Shown: positions 14,417-22,676 of the stretch, one piece after another
Numbering within the stretch: the stretch's first letter is position 1
How the letters are laid out: every line of letters starts with the position of its first letter
Source: Collinsella sp.
Lineage (GTDB): Bacteria > Actinomycetota > Coriobacteriia > Coriobacteriales > Coriobacteriaceae
Assembly: GCA_018382125.1 (NCBI GenBank)
Contig: JAGZQO010000017.1
Location: 1 to 42,046, forward strand
DNA: 42,046 nucleotides
Direction: 5' to 3'
Program-made: the position numbers and the translations under genes
Notes under the pieces: generated by a model
The model's database searches: none
What the model was told of the DNA's origin: nothing
Seen by the model: only the letters and a program-made list of their open reading frames with translations

Positions 14417-15817
14417 TTATGCCTCCGCACAGAGCGGCTCAAAGCTGGCGGTGCCGCCCTCGATAACACTCAGATAGGCACGACCAGTGCGCCTCACCGC
14501 TGCAGACTGTAGGCGGTCGATCTCCTCCTCGAGAATCTGATTGACGCGCTCGTGACGACGGTTCTCCATGATGCCAGCAGCGATGGCCTCGGCACGCTCG
14601 ATACCTTCGCGCGAGATGCGGGCGGTATCCTCGGGGAACACAGCGCTGTGACGGCCGACATAGGCGGGGGCAGCAGGCTGAGGGGCAGCGACGGGAGCGG
14701 GGGCTGCAACAGGAGCAGGCTCGTCAATCTCATCCAGAATCGCGGTGGCGGCGGCCCACATGTCCTCGTGGCCCGAGTAATCGGCCATGGGAACATCAAC
14801 CTCGAGCGAGGCGTCCGGAAGGTCGCCGGTGTCGATGCGATCTTGGGCATCAATCGATGCGGTGATGGCTGCAGGCTCATCGAGGTCATCGAGATCGATG
14901 TCCGCAGCACCGGAGATGATAGGCATGCTGGCGAGGTTTGCGTTGTACGGCGCAGCCTCAGCCGCCTGCTGCTGGGCAGGAGCGCCCCAAAGCGAGCTTT
15001 CGGCGGCACGGCGGGCGGCAACGGCCTCCTCGTCCGCGGTCATGGCTTCATCAACGTACGAATTGTCGGCAGAAGCGTTCGCGTCCGCCGAGGTAGCGCT
15101 GTAAGCGTTATTGGCTGCCGCGTTGGCGACGAGTGCCACGAAAGCCGCCGTGCTGCCCGCAGGGGCGGCCTGGGAGCCAGACACGGCGCGTGCCGCGGCG
15201 GCGATGTCGTCGCGATTGAAGGAGCCGGTCTGCCCGCCGTTGGTGAGCTCGTCGATGGCGACTTGATAGACGTCGCGCGAGTGTGCAGGGTCGCAGCTCA
15301 CCGGCGAATCGTCGTCGAGCATACTGTCGATCATGGACCAAGCCTCGTCCTCGTCCATAGCATCTGCGGCTCGAGCGATGGTAGGGACACCATCATCGGC
15401 ATGACGGCGCTGGAACGCACCAGTCAGGCCGGAAAGGAATGCCGAGGTAGACTGCTCCGACTGAGTCTGAGAAGCAGAAGCCGCAGTGTAAGGAGTCGCA
15501 TCCTGCTGCTGAGCTGGAATCGAGGCGGTCTTAAACTCACTTTGATATTGATTGAGATTGGCGGCACCGCCCATGGCATCGGGCTGGAACAGACGCTCTT
15601 CACGCTGCGCACGGTACTCGAAGATACCCAGCGAGGCGGCATAGATACCCACGCCCGCCACCGCACCCACGGCGAAGGGAACCGCACCCGCCACGACCGT
15701 CTCGTTCACCGACGAAAACGGCAGCGTCGCGGCATACATAACCACGGGAGCGGCCAGGCCGATCCCGCACGAAAGTCCGGCAAGGACTGCTCGTTGTGTC
15801 GCATCAGAAGAAGCCAT
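14417..15817 (-). CDS. Uncharacterised membrane-anchored acidic protein
   Basis: This 466-residue protein is not one I recognise. Two hydrophobic helices lie at the N-terminus (about 10-34 and 40-67). Then follows a long, low-complexity, Ala/Asp/Ser-rich region (about 75-360) with few predicted folds. A Pro/Ala linker (APVAAPAPVAAPQPAAP) leads to a more conserved-looking C-terminal part (about 395-466). That part contains RISREGIERAEAIAAGIMENRRHERVNQILEEEIDRLQSA and is probably helical or coiled-coil. It may be a membrane-anchored scaffold or cell-envelope protein. The ATG at 15817 has a GGGGAGAG ribosome site. A well-formed promoter lies ~140 bp upstream. It is probably co-transcribed with the VanZ-like gene. 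Confidence 0.8.
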   Translation of the reverse strand: MASSDATQRAVLAGLSCGIGLAAPVVMYAATLPFSSVNETVVAGAVPFAVGAVAGVGIYAASLGIFEYRAQREERLFQPDAMGGAANLNQYQSEFKTASIPAQQQDATPYTAASASQTQSEQSTSAFLSGLTGAFQRRHADDGVPTIARAADAMDEDEAWSMIDSMLDDDSPVSCDPAHSRDVYQVAIDELTNGGQTGSFNRDDIAAAARAVSGSQAAPAGSTAAFVALVANAAANNAYSATSADANASADNSYVDEAMTADEEAVAARRAAESSLWGAPAQQQAAEAAPYNANLASMPIISGAADIDLDDLDEPAAITASIDAQDRIDTGDLPDASLEVDVPMADYSGHEDMWAAATAILDEIDEPAPVAAPAPVAAPQPAAPAYVGRHSAVFPEDTARISREGIERAEAIAAGIMENRRHERVNQILEEEIDRLQSAAVRRTGRAYLSVIEGGTASFEPLCAEA

Positions 15818-15953
15818 GAGCTCTCCCCATCTTCCAGCACCCAAATCGCATCATTCAGTTGGCTGCGCGAGAGAAGATGAAGCGGGGCTATGCCCCAAAG
15901 CAACGGTATATGGTTCGTTTCATCTGCGTTTTCCGTCGCGAAGCTTAAAAGCT

Positions 15954-15982
15954 ATTATGCGAAACCGCCCTGTCGATTGCAA
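15954..15982 (-). promoter_or_regulatory. Promoter of the 14417-15817 gene
   Basis: On the minus strand TTGCAA and CATAAT are separated by 17 bp. The predicted transcript would have a leader of about 130 bases, with a small hairpin TTGGGG-CATAG-CCCCGC near 15890. Confidence 0.65.
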
Positions 15983-16061
15983 GCGACGATGTCGGATTGA
16001 AACGGGAAACGTGCTGCTTGCCAGTCTTATGGTCAAAAATAAGCGCGGATAGGCGATATGG

Positions 16062-16092
16062 AAAAGGGCCGAGGCTCAAAGCCCCGACCCTT
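16062..16092 (-). terminator. Terminator after rho
   Basis: On the minus strand AAGGGTCGGGGC and GCCTCGGCCCTT pair (two G-T wobbles) around TTTGA, followed by T-rich sequence. It lies about 40 bp beyond the rho stop. Confidence 0.75.
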
Positions 16093-16130
16093 TATCGCAT
16101 TGATGACTATCGCTGCGTGTGGATGACAAC

Positions 16131-18686
16131 CTAGAACGTCTGCTCGTAGTCGCTGTGCTTTTTGGCCGAACGCACCAGGAACTCCTGGTTGGTGTTGGTG
16201 CCCTTAAGACCCTTGATGAACGACGCGGCTGCGCGCTCGGTGTTATTCATGCCAGCAAGAATGCGACGCAGACCAAAGACAAACGGGCGCATCTGCTCGT
16301 CGACCAGCAGGTCCTCGTTGCGCGTACCCGAGGCAACGGGGTCGATGGCCGGGAAAATGCGGCGATCGGCCAGGTCGCGGTCGAGCTTAAGCTCCATGTT
16401 GCCGGTGCCCTTGAACTCCTCGAAGATGACCTCGTCCATCTTGGAGCCGGTATCGATGAGTGCGGAGGCGAGGATGGTGAGCGAGCCACCGTTCTCGATA
16501 TTACGGGCTGCGCCCAGGAAGCGCTTGGGCGGATACAGGGCCGCCGAATCGACGCCGCCCGAAAGGATGCGGCCCGAGGCGGGCGCCGCCAAGTTGTAGG
16601 CGCGGGCAAGACGCGTGATGGAGTCGAGCACAACTACAACATCGCCGCCCAGTTCCACGATGCGCTTGGCGCGCTCGATGACGAGCTCGGCCACGCGAGT
16701 GTGGTTGTCCGCGGGCATATCGAAGGTGGAGGCCACGACCTCGCCCTTAATGGAGCGCTGCATGTCGGTGACCTCTTCGGGGCGCTCGTCGACGAGCAGG
16801 CAGATGAGGTGTACCTCGGGATTATTGATCGAGATAGACTGGCAGATCTTCTTGAGGATCGTGGTCTTGCCGGCCTTGGGCGGGGACACGATCAGGCCAC
16901 GCTGACCCTTGCCGATCGGCGACACGATGTCGATGGCGCGACCGGTAATGGAGTCTTTGCCGTGCTCCATGCGCAGCGGCTCGTTGGGATAGACCGGGGT
17001 GAGGTCACCAAACTTGGGGCGATTGCGAATCTGCTCGGGATCCAGACCGTTGACGGTCGTGATTTTGGCGAGGCCGGCGCGCTTGTCGCCGCCGCGCGAA
17101 GGGCGCAGCGAGCCCTCGATGACGTCGCCCGTGCGCAGGCGCGCGGAGCGGATGAGGTAGGCGGGCACGAAGGCGTCGTCGTTGGACTTCATGTAGCCAT
17201 GGGCGTGGATGATGCCGGAGCTGTCCGGGCGAATCTGCAGAATGCCCTTGATGTCGCGGAAGCCCTCGGCCTTCGCGGCGGTGACGTAGATCTCCTCGAC
17301 GAGCTCGGCTTTCTTCTTGCCGGTCGTCTCGATCTCGAACCCCTTGGCCTTCTCGCGCAGTTCGGCGACCTTCATGGCAGCGAGCTCCTCGCGCGAAAGC
17401 GTGGGCTCGGTGGGGGCGGCGTTGCGCTCCTTGTTGCGCTGTTTGCGATCGCGCTGGCGGTTGCGACGGTCGTTGTTGCGCTCGTCCTTGCGCTCGTTGC
17501 GCTCCTCGTTGCGCTTGTGCTGGCGACGGTTGGGGCGAGCGCCGTCTTCGGCCTCGGCGGGCGCGGCGCCATCGGTTGCGGCGGCGTCGGCATTGGCCGC
17601 AGCGGCGTCATTGGCCTCGGCGCCGGAATCGACCTGCGCTTCGACATCAGCCCGCTGCTCGGACGCCTTGGCCTTAGCGGACTTCTTACGACCACGCTTG
17701 GGCTTTTCGGACACAGGCTGTTCGACGTCCTGGGGCTCGGCGGCATCAATCGATGCATCGGCGGTCGTCTCGGCGGAATCCTCGGACGCACCCTTCTTGG
17801 CAGCCTTGGCCTTGGACGTGCGCTTAGCAGCAGTACGATGGCTGCGACCAGGGCGGACGTCGGCGGGCTCGACATCAGCAGAAACGGCCTCGGAAGTCGT
17901 AGCATCCTGGACGGGCGCGTCGGCAGCGGTTGCAGGCTCGGCGGTCGCCGCAGCATCCCGAGCGGCGGCGGCTGCGGCTGCGGCCTTCTCGGCCTCGACG
18001 AAAGCCTTGGGCTTGCGACCGCGACGGTGCGGGCGCAAAGCCGGATCGACAACGGGAACTTCGCTGGCCTCGGCAGGCGCAGCGGGCTCAACAGGCGATG
18101 TGCCCTCCCCTGCCGCGGAACGGACCGAAGCCTCAGCGAGCTCGGGGGTTACCTGATCGGCAACCTGCTCGGCCTTAGCAGCCGTGCGACGGCGTGTGCG
18201 CGGTACCGGCTTCTCGGTTGGCTGGTCGGCGACAGGGGTCTCGGTGGCGGCAGGCGTCTCGGGCACAGACGGAGCTGCAAGCTCGGTCAGAGCCGCGGCC
18301 TCGCGCTCGGCAGCACGACGGCGGGCGCGCACCACCTGAGCCTCGCTAATCTGCGCCAACGCACGTGCCTGCGCGACCTCATCGGAAATCGGCGCCGAGG
18401 AGTCAGCTGCAACGGTGCGCTTGGCGCGCGTCGTGCGCGCGGTACGGCGCTTGGGATTGGTGACCTCCTCGCCGTCAGCGGCAGGCTTGGCCGCGCGGCG
18501 CGTGCGCTTGGGCTTTGCCGGAGCAGCCTCCTCACCAGTTGCAGGCACGGCCTTCTCAGCCGTTGCAGCCTTAGGCGTCTCAGGAGCCGAGGTTTGCGCG
18601 GGCGCCGCGACCTGGTCCGACGCAACCGGTGCAGCGGGAGCGGCTTGCGTCGTCGTTATTTCGTTTTCTTGCTGTTGATCAGACAC
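16131..18686 (-). CDS. rho: Transcription termination factor Rho with a ~430-residue disordered N-terminal extension
   Basis: This 851-residue protein is about twice the size of E. coli Rho (419 residues). The last ~421 residues are a complete Rho: the N-terminal helical domain (431-470), the cold-shock RNA-binding domain (FRDIKGILQIRPDSSGIIH), Walker A PPKAGKT (602-608), Walker B VVVVLDSITRLARAY, and the Q/R loops near GGVDSAALYPPKRFLG. Rho is a hexameric RNA-dependent ATPase that ends transcription. The first ~430 residues are rich in Ala, Glu, Pro, Lys and Arg, with many KRxRR and PKR patches. Around 360-430 lies an Arg/Asn/Lys-rich stretch (NRRQHKRNEERNERKDERN). Similar insertions are known in actinobacterial and Bacteroides Rho. 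The start is GTG at 18686, with a weak ribosome site. Confidence 0.96.
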   Translation of the reverse strand: MSDQQQENEITTTQAAPAAPVASDQVAAPAQTSAPETPKAATAEKAVPATGEEAAPAKPKRTRRAAKPAADGEEVTNPKRRTARTTRAKRTVAADSSAPISDEVAQARALAQISEAQVVRARRRAAEREAAALTELAAPSVPETPAATETPVADQPTEKPVPRTRRRTAAKAEQVADQVTPELAEASVRSAAGEGTSPVEPAAPAEASEVPVVDPALRPHRRGRKPKAFVEAEKAAAAAAAARDAAATAEPATAADAPVQDATTSEAVSADVEPADVRPGRSHRTAAKRTSKAKAAKKGASEDSAETTADASIDAAEPQDVEQPVSEKPKRGRKKSAKAKASEQRADVEAQVDSGAEANDAAAANADAAATDGAAPAEAEDGARPNRRQHKRNEERNERKDERNNDRRNRQRDRKQRNKERNAAPTEPTLSREELAAMKVAELREKAKGFEIETTGKKKAELVEEIYVTAAKAEGFRDIKGILQIRPDSSGIIHAHGYMKSNDDAFVPAYLIRSARLRTGDVIEGSLRPSRGGDKRAGLAKITTVNGLDPEQIRNRPKFGDLTPVYPNEPLRMEHGKDSITGRAIDIVSPIGKGQRGLIVSPPKAGKTTILKKICQSISINNPEVHLICLLVDERPEEVTDMQRSIKGEVVASTFDMPADNHTRVAELVIERAKRIVELGGDVVVVLDSITRLARAYNLAAPASGRILSGGVDSAALYPPKRFLGAARNIENGGSLTILASALIDTGSKMDEVIFEEFKGTGNMELKLDRDLADRRIFPAIDPVASGTRNEDLLVDEQMRPFVFGLRRILAGMNNTERAAASFIKGLKGTNTNQEFLVRSAKKHSDYEQTF

Positions 18687-18860
18687 AGTGTTTGCTCAAC
18701 TTTCTTTTCAAGCCCTGTGATCACATGCTCCCTGCATAAACCTTCAGGGCGGCTAAACAGTCTAGTTCCGTTCAAAACGACGGACATCATTGATCTGTAT
18801 CGAGATATTTGCGTCATATATGCAGCGTTAGTGTAACACAACCGCCGCCACCTGCAACTT

Positions 18861-18892
18861 AGTCATTGGGGACGTTCTTAAACGACTAGTCA
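18861..18892. repeat. 32-bp intergenic repeat, copy 1 (second copy at 38353)
   Basis: The segment beginning AGTCATTGGGGACGTTC and ending ACGACTAGTCA is identical over 32 bases to 38353-38384, about 19.5 kb away. In both places a related GGGACACTCTT word follows. It sits upstream of rho, between divergent features. Confidence 0.8.
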
Positions 18893-18941
18893 AAAGGGAC
18901 ACTCTTTGGTTTAACACCCACAAATCTGACTGCCTCCGCCA

Positions 18942-19091
18942 AAACTATGGCGGTTTACTACGATGAATCGCTCAACCGCGACCACTCCGAAACTTGTTGA
19001 ACTAAAACCGCAGGTAGATGCCTTGCACTTTCTAGCGAAAAGCCGGCGTGGTTGGAATATCTCAATTCATCGTAGTAAACCGGCATAGTTT
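18942..19091. repeat. 150-bp foldback element with 27-bp inverted ends
   Basis: The left end (18942-18968) and right end (19065-19091) are inverted copies with 26 of 27 bases matching; they contain GGTTTACTACGATGAAT. Pairing continues inside: CAACCGCG (18973-18980) with CGTGGTTG (19047-19054), one G-T wobble. The interior has no open frame of note. The structure suggests a small non-coding mobile element (MITE-like) or a structured RNA between rho and argS. No flanking target duplication was identified with confidence. Confidence 0.7.
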
Positions 19092-19137
19092 CGTATTTCC
19101 AGCAGTTCCAAATTCGTCAACACGCCGGCGTTTATGC

Positions 19138-19170
19138 AAAAAGCCCGACCTCCGCATGGAGATCGGGCTT
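19138..19170 (-). terminator. Terminator of argS
   Basis: On the minus strand AAGCCCGATCTCC and GGAGGTCGGGCTT form a stem with one wobble and a short loop, followed by TTTGC. It lies 47 bp beyond the argS stop. Confidence 0.85.
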
Positions 19171-19216
19171 ATAGGGCTCAGCAAAGCCGAACCTACACGG
19201 TCAAATGACTCGATGA

Positions 19217-21070
19217 TTACATCTGCTCGGGCGCGGAAACGCCAACGAGGGTGAGCACCAGGGCGAGCGTCACGCGGACGGCATCGCAAGCGGCCAGACG
19301 GGCGCGCGAAAGCTCGGGGTCGACGGGACGGCCCTCGCTCGGCAAAACCTGGCAGGCAGCGTAGAAGCTGTGGAAGTCGCCGGCGAGTTCCTCGGCAAAG
19401 TGCGTCAGACGGAACGGGGCGCGGTCGCGAGCGCAGCTGGCGATGAGGTCGGTGAGCTCATTGAGCTTACGCGAAAGGGCGAGCTCGGTCGGGTCGGTCA
19501 GCAGCGAGTAATCGACGTTCTCACCGATGGCCTTGGCGGCAACGGCCTTCATGCCCATCTCGTCAGCCTGCTCGGGCGTAACGTCGGCGGCACGGCGCAG
19601 AATGGAGCACACGCGGGCGTGAGCGTACTGCACGTAGTACACCGGGTTGGAGTTGTCGCGCTTCTTGACGGCCTCGATATCGAAGTCGACCATCTGGTTG
19701 GAGCTCTTGGAGATGAGCGTGTAACGGGCAGCGTCGGAGCCGACCTCGTCGACGAGCTCCTGCAGGGTCACCATAGTGCCCTTGCGCTTGGACATACGGA
19801 CGGGCTTGCCGTTGCGCAGCAGGTTGACGAGCTGGCCCAGCAGAACCTCAAACTTGCCGGGGTAACCCAGAGCGTCGCAGACGCAGCGGACGCGCTCGAT
19901 GTAGCCGTGGTGGTCGGCGCCCCAGATGTCGATGACGTGGTCGACGCGCTGGAACTTATCCCAGTGATAGGCAACGTCGGAGGCGAAGTAGGTGTACTCG
20001 CCGTCGGACTTGATCAGCACGCGGTCCTTGTCGTCGCCCAGATCGGTGGAACGGAACCACAGGGCGCCGTCCTTGGTATAGAGGTAGCCCATCTTGTCGA
20101 GCTTCTCAAAAGCGCGGTCGACGGAGGAGGTGCCGGCGGTCTCGCCCTCGGTGTCCTTCACATACAGCGAGCGCTCGGAGAACCAACGATCGAAGTCGCA
20201 ATTGACGGCGTGGCAGAGGTCGCGCATGTTGTCGACCATCTTTACGTAGCCGCGCTCGCGGAAGCTCTCCATGCGCTCCTGAGGATCGGCGTCGACCCAC
20301 TTATCGCCGTCGGTGCGCCAGAACTCAGCAGCCTCGTCGATGATGTAGTCGCCGCCGTAGGAGTCCTTGCCCAGGGTCTCGGCAAAGTTGTCCTGATACG
20401 GATGGGTCTCGGGATGCTCGTCGTTCTCGTCGGCGACAAAGGCGTCGCGGTCGGCGATCAAGATCTTGTGAGCCTCGTCGATATCCACGCCCTGCTTGGC
20501 GATGATGTCGGCAAGCTGCATATAGCGCGTGCTGATGGAGTTGCCGAAGGTGTTCATCTGAGAGCCGTGGTCGTTGATGTAGAACTCACGCTGGATGTCG
20601 TAACCGGCGTGGTCCATAACACGGCAGAGCGAGTCGCCCAGCGCGGCCCAGCGGCCGTGGCCAATGTGCATGGGGCCGACGGGGTTGGCGGAAACGAACT
20701 CGACCTGGGTCTTCAGGCCACCACCGACGTTGGACTTAGCGAAGTCCATGCCCTTCTCGCGAGCCTCGCCAAAGATGGCATTCTTGACGGCAACGGAGAG
20801 GTAGAAGTTGATGAAGCCGGGGCCTGCGATCTCGACTTTCTCAATCGCGGGGTCCTCGGGCATATGGGCAACGATGGCCTCGGCGATCTTGCGCGGGGCG
20901 CAGTGGGCCAGCTTGGCGGACTTCAGGGCCATGGTAGAGGTCCACTCGCCATGAGAAGTGTCAGCCGGTCGCTCGATAGCGCAATCGTCAAGTTCAAATG
21001 CGGAAAGGTCGCCGGCCTCCTGGGCCGCAGCAAGCGCAGCGCGTACCAGCTCTTCAATCTTCTCGGGCAT
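19217..21070 (-). CDS. argS: Arginyl-tRNA synthetase
   Basis: This 617-residue class I aminoacyl-tRNA synthetase charges tRNA-Arg with arginine. The signature FVSANPVGPMHIGHGRWAALGDSL carries the HIGH motif. A KMSKS-like motif is present as VRMSKRKGTMVTL, followed by DVDEVG-type sequence and a helical anticodon-binding domain. The C-terminal part (YAHARVCSILRRA ... FRLTHFAEELAGDFHSFY) is typical of ArgRS. The start at 21070 has a perfect AAGGAGG ribosome site; upstream in-frame codons to 21199 are not family-like. It is transcribed alone and divergent from the CarD gene, sharing a ~340-bp upstream region with TGCATA words that resemble actinobacterial arginine-repressor half-sites. Confidence 0.96.
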   Translation of the reverse strand: MPEKIEELVRAALAAAQEAGDLSAFELDDCAIERPADTSHGEWTSTMALKSAKLAHCAPRKIAEAIVAHMPEDPAIEKVEIAGPGFINFYLSVAVKNAIFGEAREKGMDFAKSNVGGGLKTQVEFVSANPVGPMHIGHGRWAALGDSLCRVMDHAGYDIQREFYINDHGSQMNTFGNSISTRYMQLADIIAKQGVDIDEAHKILIADRDAFVADENDEHPETHPYQDNFAETLGKDSYGGDYIIDEAAEFWRTDGDKWVDADPQERMESFRERGYVKMVDNMRDLCHAVNCDFDRWFSERSLYVKDTEGETAGTSSVDRAFEKLDKMGYLYTKDGALWFRSTDLGDDKDRVLIKSDGEYTYFASDVAYHWDKFQRVDHVIDIWGADHHGYIERVRCVCDALGYPGKFEVLLGQLVNLLRNGKPVRMSKRKGTMVTLQELVDEVGSDAARYTLISKSSNQMVDFDIEAVKKRDNSNPVYYVQYAHARVCSILRRAADVTPEQADEMGMKAVAAKAIGENVDYSLLTDPTELALSRKLNELTDLIASCARDRAPFRLTHFAEELAGDFHSFYAACQVLPSEGRPVDPELSRARLAACDAVRVTLALVLTLVGVSAPEQM

Positions 21071-21412
21071 AGATCCTCCTTGTGTTAAAGCCCCCGAGCT
21101 CTTGGTCACTCGTAGGGCAAAAGCCAGAGTTTGTAGCACTCTATCACAAGCGACGGGCACTGTCGCAGGGTAAAGCCAATCGATATTGCATATGCACAAA
21201 ATTGACTACAGCTTGTATGGAGTCACTCAAAGATGCCGGTCTGCCTGCAGATTATGCAGGCGTTGAAAATGCATAAAGGTGTGAATGAGCTGCGTCTGTT
21301 ATCGAATACTCTTACCTATCGGAGTTGTGTGCTTTTCCTGCATAAAGTGAGAATTTGCGCACGTCAGCGTGTTATTCTAGGCATATGTAAATTCGTATAA
21401 GTTGGAGGTAGC
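21071..21412. other. Divergent control region between argS and the CarD-family gene
   Basis: No gene is seen. A 10-bp palindrome TGCATATGCA lies at 21187-21196 and the word TGCATAAA at 21270-21277 and 21339-21346. They could be binding sites for ArgR or another regulator. The region is AT-richer towards the CarD side. No unambiguous promoter hexamer pair was found. Confidence 0.4.
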
Positions 21413-21898
21413 ATGTTCTCAATCGGTCAACACGTCATTCATCCGGGTCAGGGAGTCTGCACCGTCGTCGGTTTTAGGGACGACACGCCGCAGCCCATGC
21501 TGCTGCTCGAGACCAAGCAGGGACATGCGCAGACGATCCTCATGTACCCCGTGGCGCAGGCCGATCGTTTGCACGCCGCCATCTCTCAGCAAGATGCCGA
21601 GCACCTGCTGAGCCACTATGACGAGCTGGAGTGCGACACCTTCACCGAGCGCAACAGCTCACTTGAGGAGACGCACTTTAAGCAGCAGCTCAAGCTGGGT
21701 GCGCCCGAGACGGTCCGCGTGGCAAAGACCATGATGCACCGCATTCGCCAGGCCGAGGAAGCCGATAAAAAGCCCAGCTCCTACTACATGCGCGTACTCA
21801 AGGAAGCCAAGCGCCGCTCCATCGAGGAGTTCGCAGTGGCCTTGGGCGTCACCGAGGAGGACGCCGAAGCCCGCCTAGCCCAAGCCGCCCTCAACTAA
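21413..21898 (+). CDS. CarD-family transcriptional regulator
   Basis: This 161-residue protein starts with the CarD/TRCF RNA-polymerase-interacting domain (residues 1-58: FSIGQHVIHPGQGVCTVVGFRDD). A helical C-terminal part follows, with MMHRIRQAEE and KEAKRRSIEEFAVALGVTEEDAEARLAQA. CarD-type proteins bind the RNA polymerase beta subunit and help open promoters; in Mycobacterium the protein controls rRNA transcription. The start is preceded by GGAGGT. It is a single gene, closed by the first copy of the AAACCACCACAAAG palindrome. The sequence fits the wider CarD_CdnL family; whether it is the genome's essential CarD is not known. Confidence 0.88.
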   Translation: MFSIGQHVIHPGQGVCTVVGFRDDTPQPMLLLETKQGHAQTILMYPVAQADRLHAAISQQDAEHLLSHYDELECDTFTERNSSLEETHFKQQLKLGAPETVRVAKTMMHRIRQAEEADKKPSSYYMRVLKEAKRRSIEEFAVALGVTEEDAEARLAQAALN

Positions 21899-21912
21899 CC
21901 CATCCGCGCCAA

Positions 21913-21952
21913 AAACCACCACAAAGGGAACAGGCACCTTTGTGGTGGTTTT
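21913..21952. repeat. Palindromic intergenic repeat A, copy 1 (terminator-like)
   Basis: Arms AAACCACCACAAAG and CTTTGTGGTGGTTT flank the loop-side word GGAACAGGCAC. It lies 15 bp after the CarD-gene stop, with T-rich sequence on the right, so it can terminate that gene. There are six copies in the window. Confidence 0.9.
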
Positions 21953-22006
21953 CTTGTTCTAGTAGTATTCATTCTTATCGATACCCACGAGCACAAGGAG
22001 TCTCTT

Positions 22007-22606
22007 ATGACAGAGCCGCTTACCGCCGGAATCACCCGCGACCGCGCGTTCGAACTGCTCAATGAGCACAACAAGGACCCGTTCCATATCACCCATGGCG
22101 AGACGGTCGAGGGCACTATGCGCTACTTTGCGCGCGAGTTCGACCCCGAGAACGAGGAGTTTTGGGGCATCGTCGGTCTGCTGCACGACCTGGATTGGGA
22201 GGAGCATGAGGACGACCCCATGAACCACACCATCTATGCTGCCAAGATTCTTAAGGATGAAGGTGCGTCTCCCGAGCTCATTCGCGCCATCCAGACGCAC
22301 ACGTCGGACTTCAATACCTCGCTGCCCAAACCCGAGCTGCAGATGGAAAAGATCCTGTTTGCCTGCGATGAGCTCACCGGCCTGATCGGCGCTGCAGTCA
22401 TCATGCGCCCGAGCAAGAGCGTTATGGACTTTACGACCAAGTCGCTCAAGAAGAAGTTCAAGGACAAGCGCTTTGCCGCCGGCTGCTCGCGCGCCGTGAT
22501 TTCGCAGGGCGCCGAGATGTTGGGCTGGGAGCTCCCCGAGCTCTTTGACCGCACCATCGCGGCCATGCAGTCCTTCGCTCCCGACCGCGACACCTTCCAG
22601 GCCTAA
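22007..22606 (+). CDS. HD-domain protein (predicted phosphohydrolase)
   Basis: This 199-residue soluble protein has an HD-superfamily metal site. His30 lies in FHITHGETVEGTMRY, and the His60-Asp61 pair in VGLLHDLDWEE. A further His is in the NHTIYAAKIL region (about 74), and a later Asp in FACDELTGL. Such enzymes hydrolyse phosphoesters, often nucleotides, but the substrate cannot be told here. Relatives with the same length are often annotated simply as HDIG domain proteins. The start has AAGGAG at good spacing. It lies between two repeat-A copies and is convergent with proA. Confidence 0.85.
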   Translation: MTEPLTAGITRDRAFELLNEHNKDPFHITHGETVEGTMRYFAREFDPENEEFWGIVGLLHDLDWEEHEDDPMNHTIYAAKILKDEGASPELIRAIQTHTSDFNTSLPKPELQMEKILFACDELTGLIGAAVIMRPSKSVMDFTTKSLKKKFKDKRFAAGCSRAVISQGAEMLGWELPELFDRTIAAMQSFAPDRDTFQA

Positions 22607-22621
22607 TCGTCCACGCCGCCT

Positions 22622-22664
22622 AAAACCACCACAAAGGAGAAGGGCACCTTTGTGGTGGTTTTTG
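22622..22664. repeat. Palindromic intergenic repeat A, copy 2 (shared terminator)
   Basis: This copy has the same arms as copy 1 with a variant loop (GAGAAGGGCAC). It lies between the convergent HD gene and proA, 16 bp from one stop and 13 bp from the other, and should terminate both. Confidence 0.9.
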
Positions 22665-22676
22665 TTTGCGCGGGCG

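Noticed and set aside
16119..18836. A 905-codon open frame antisense to rho
   Set aside because: The rho product is unmistakable on the other strand. The Gly/Leu/Arg repeats in the antisense translation mirror the low-complexity rho extension.
19370..21088. A 572-codon open frame antisense to argS
   Set aside because: It has no ribosome site or recognisable domain, and it mirrors argS codon bias.
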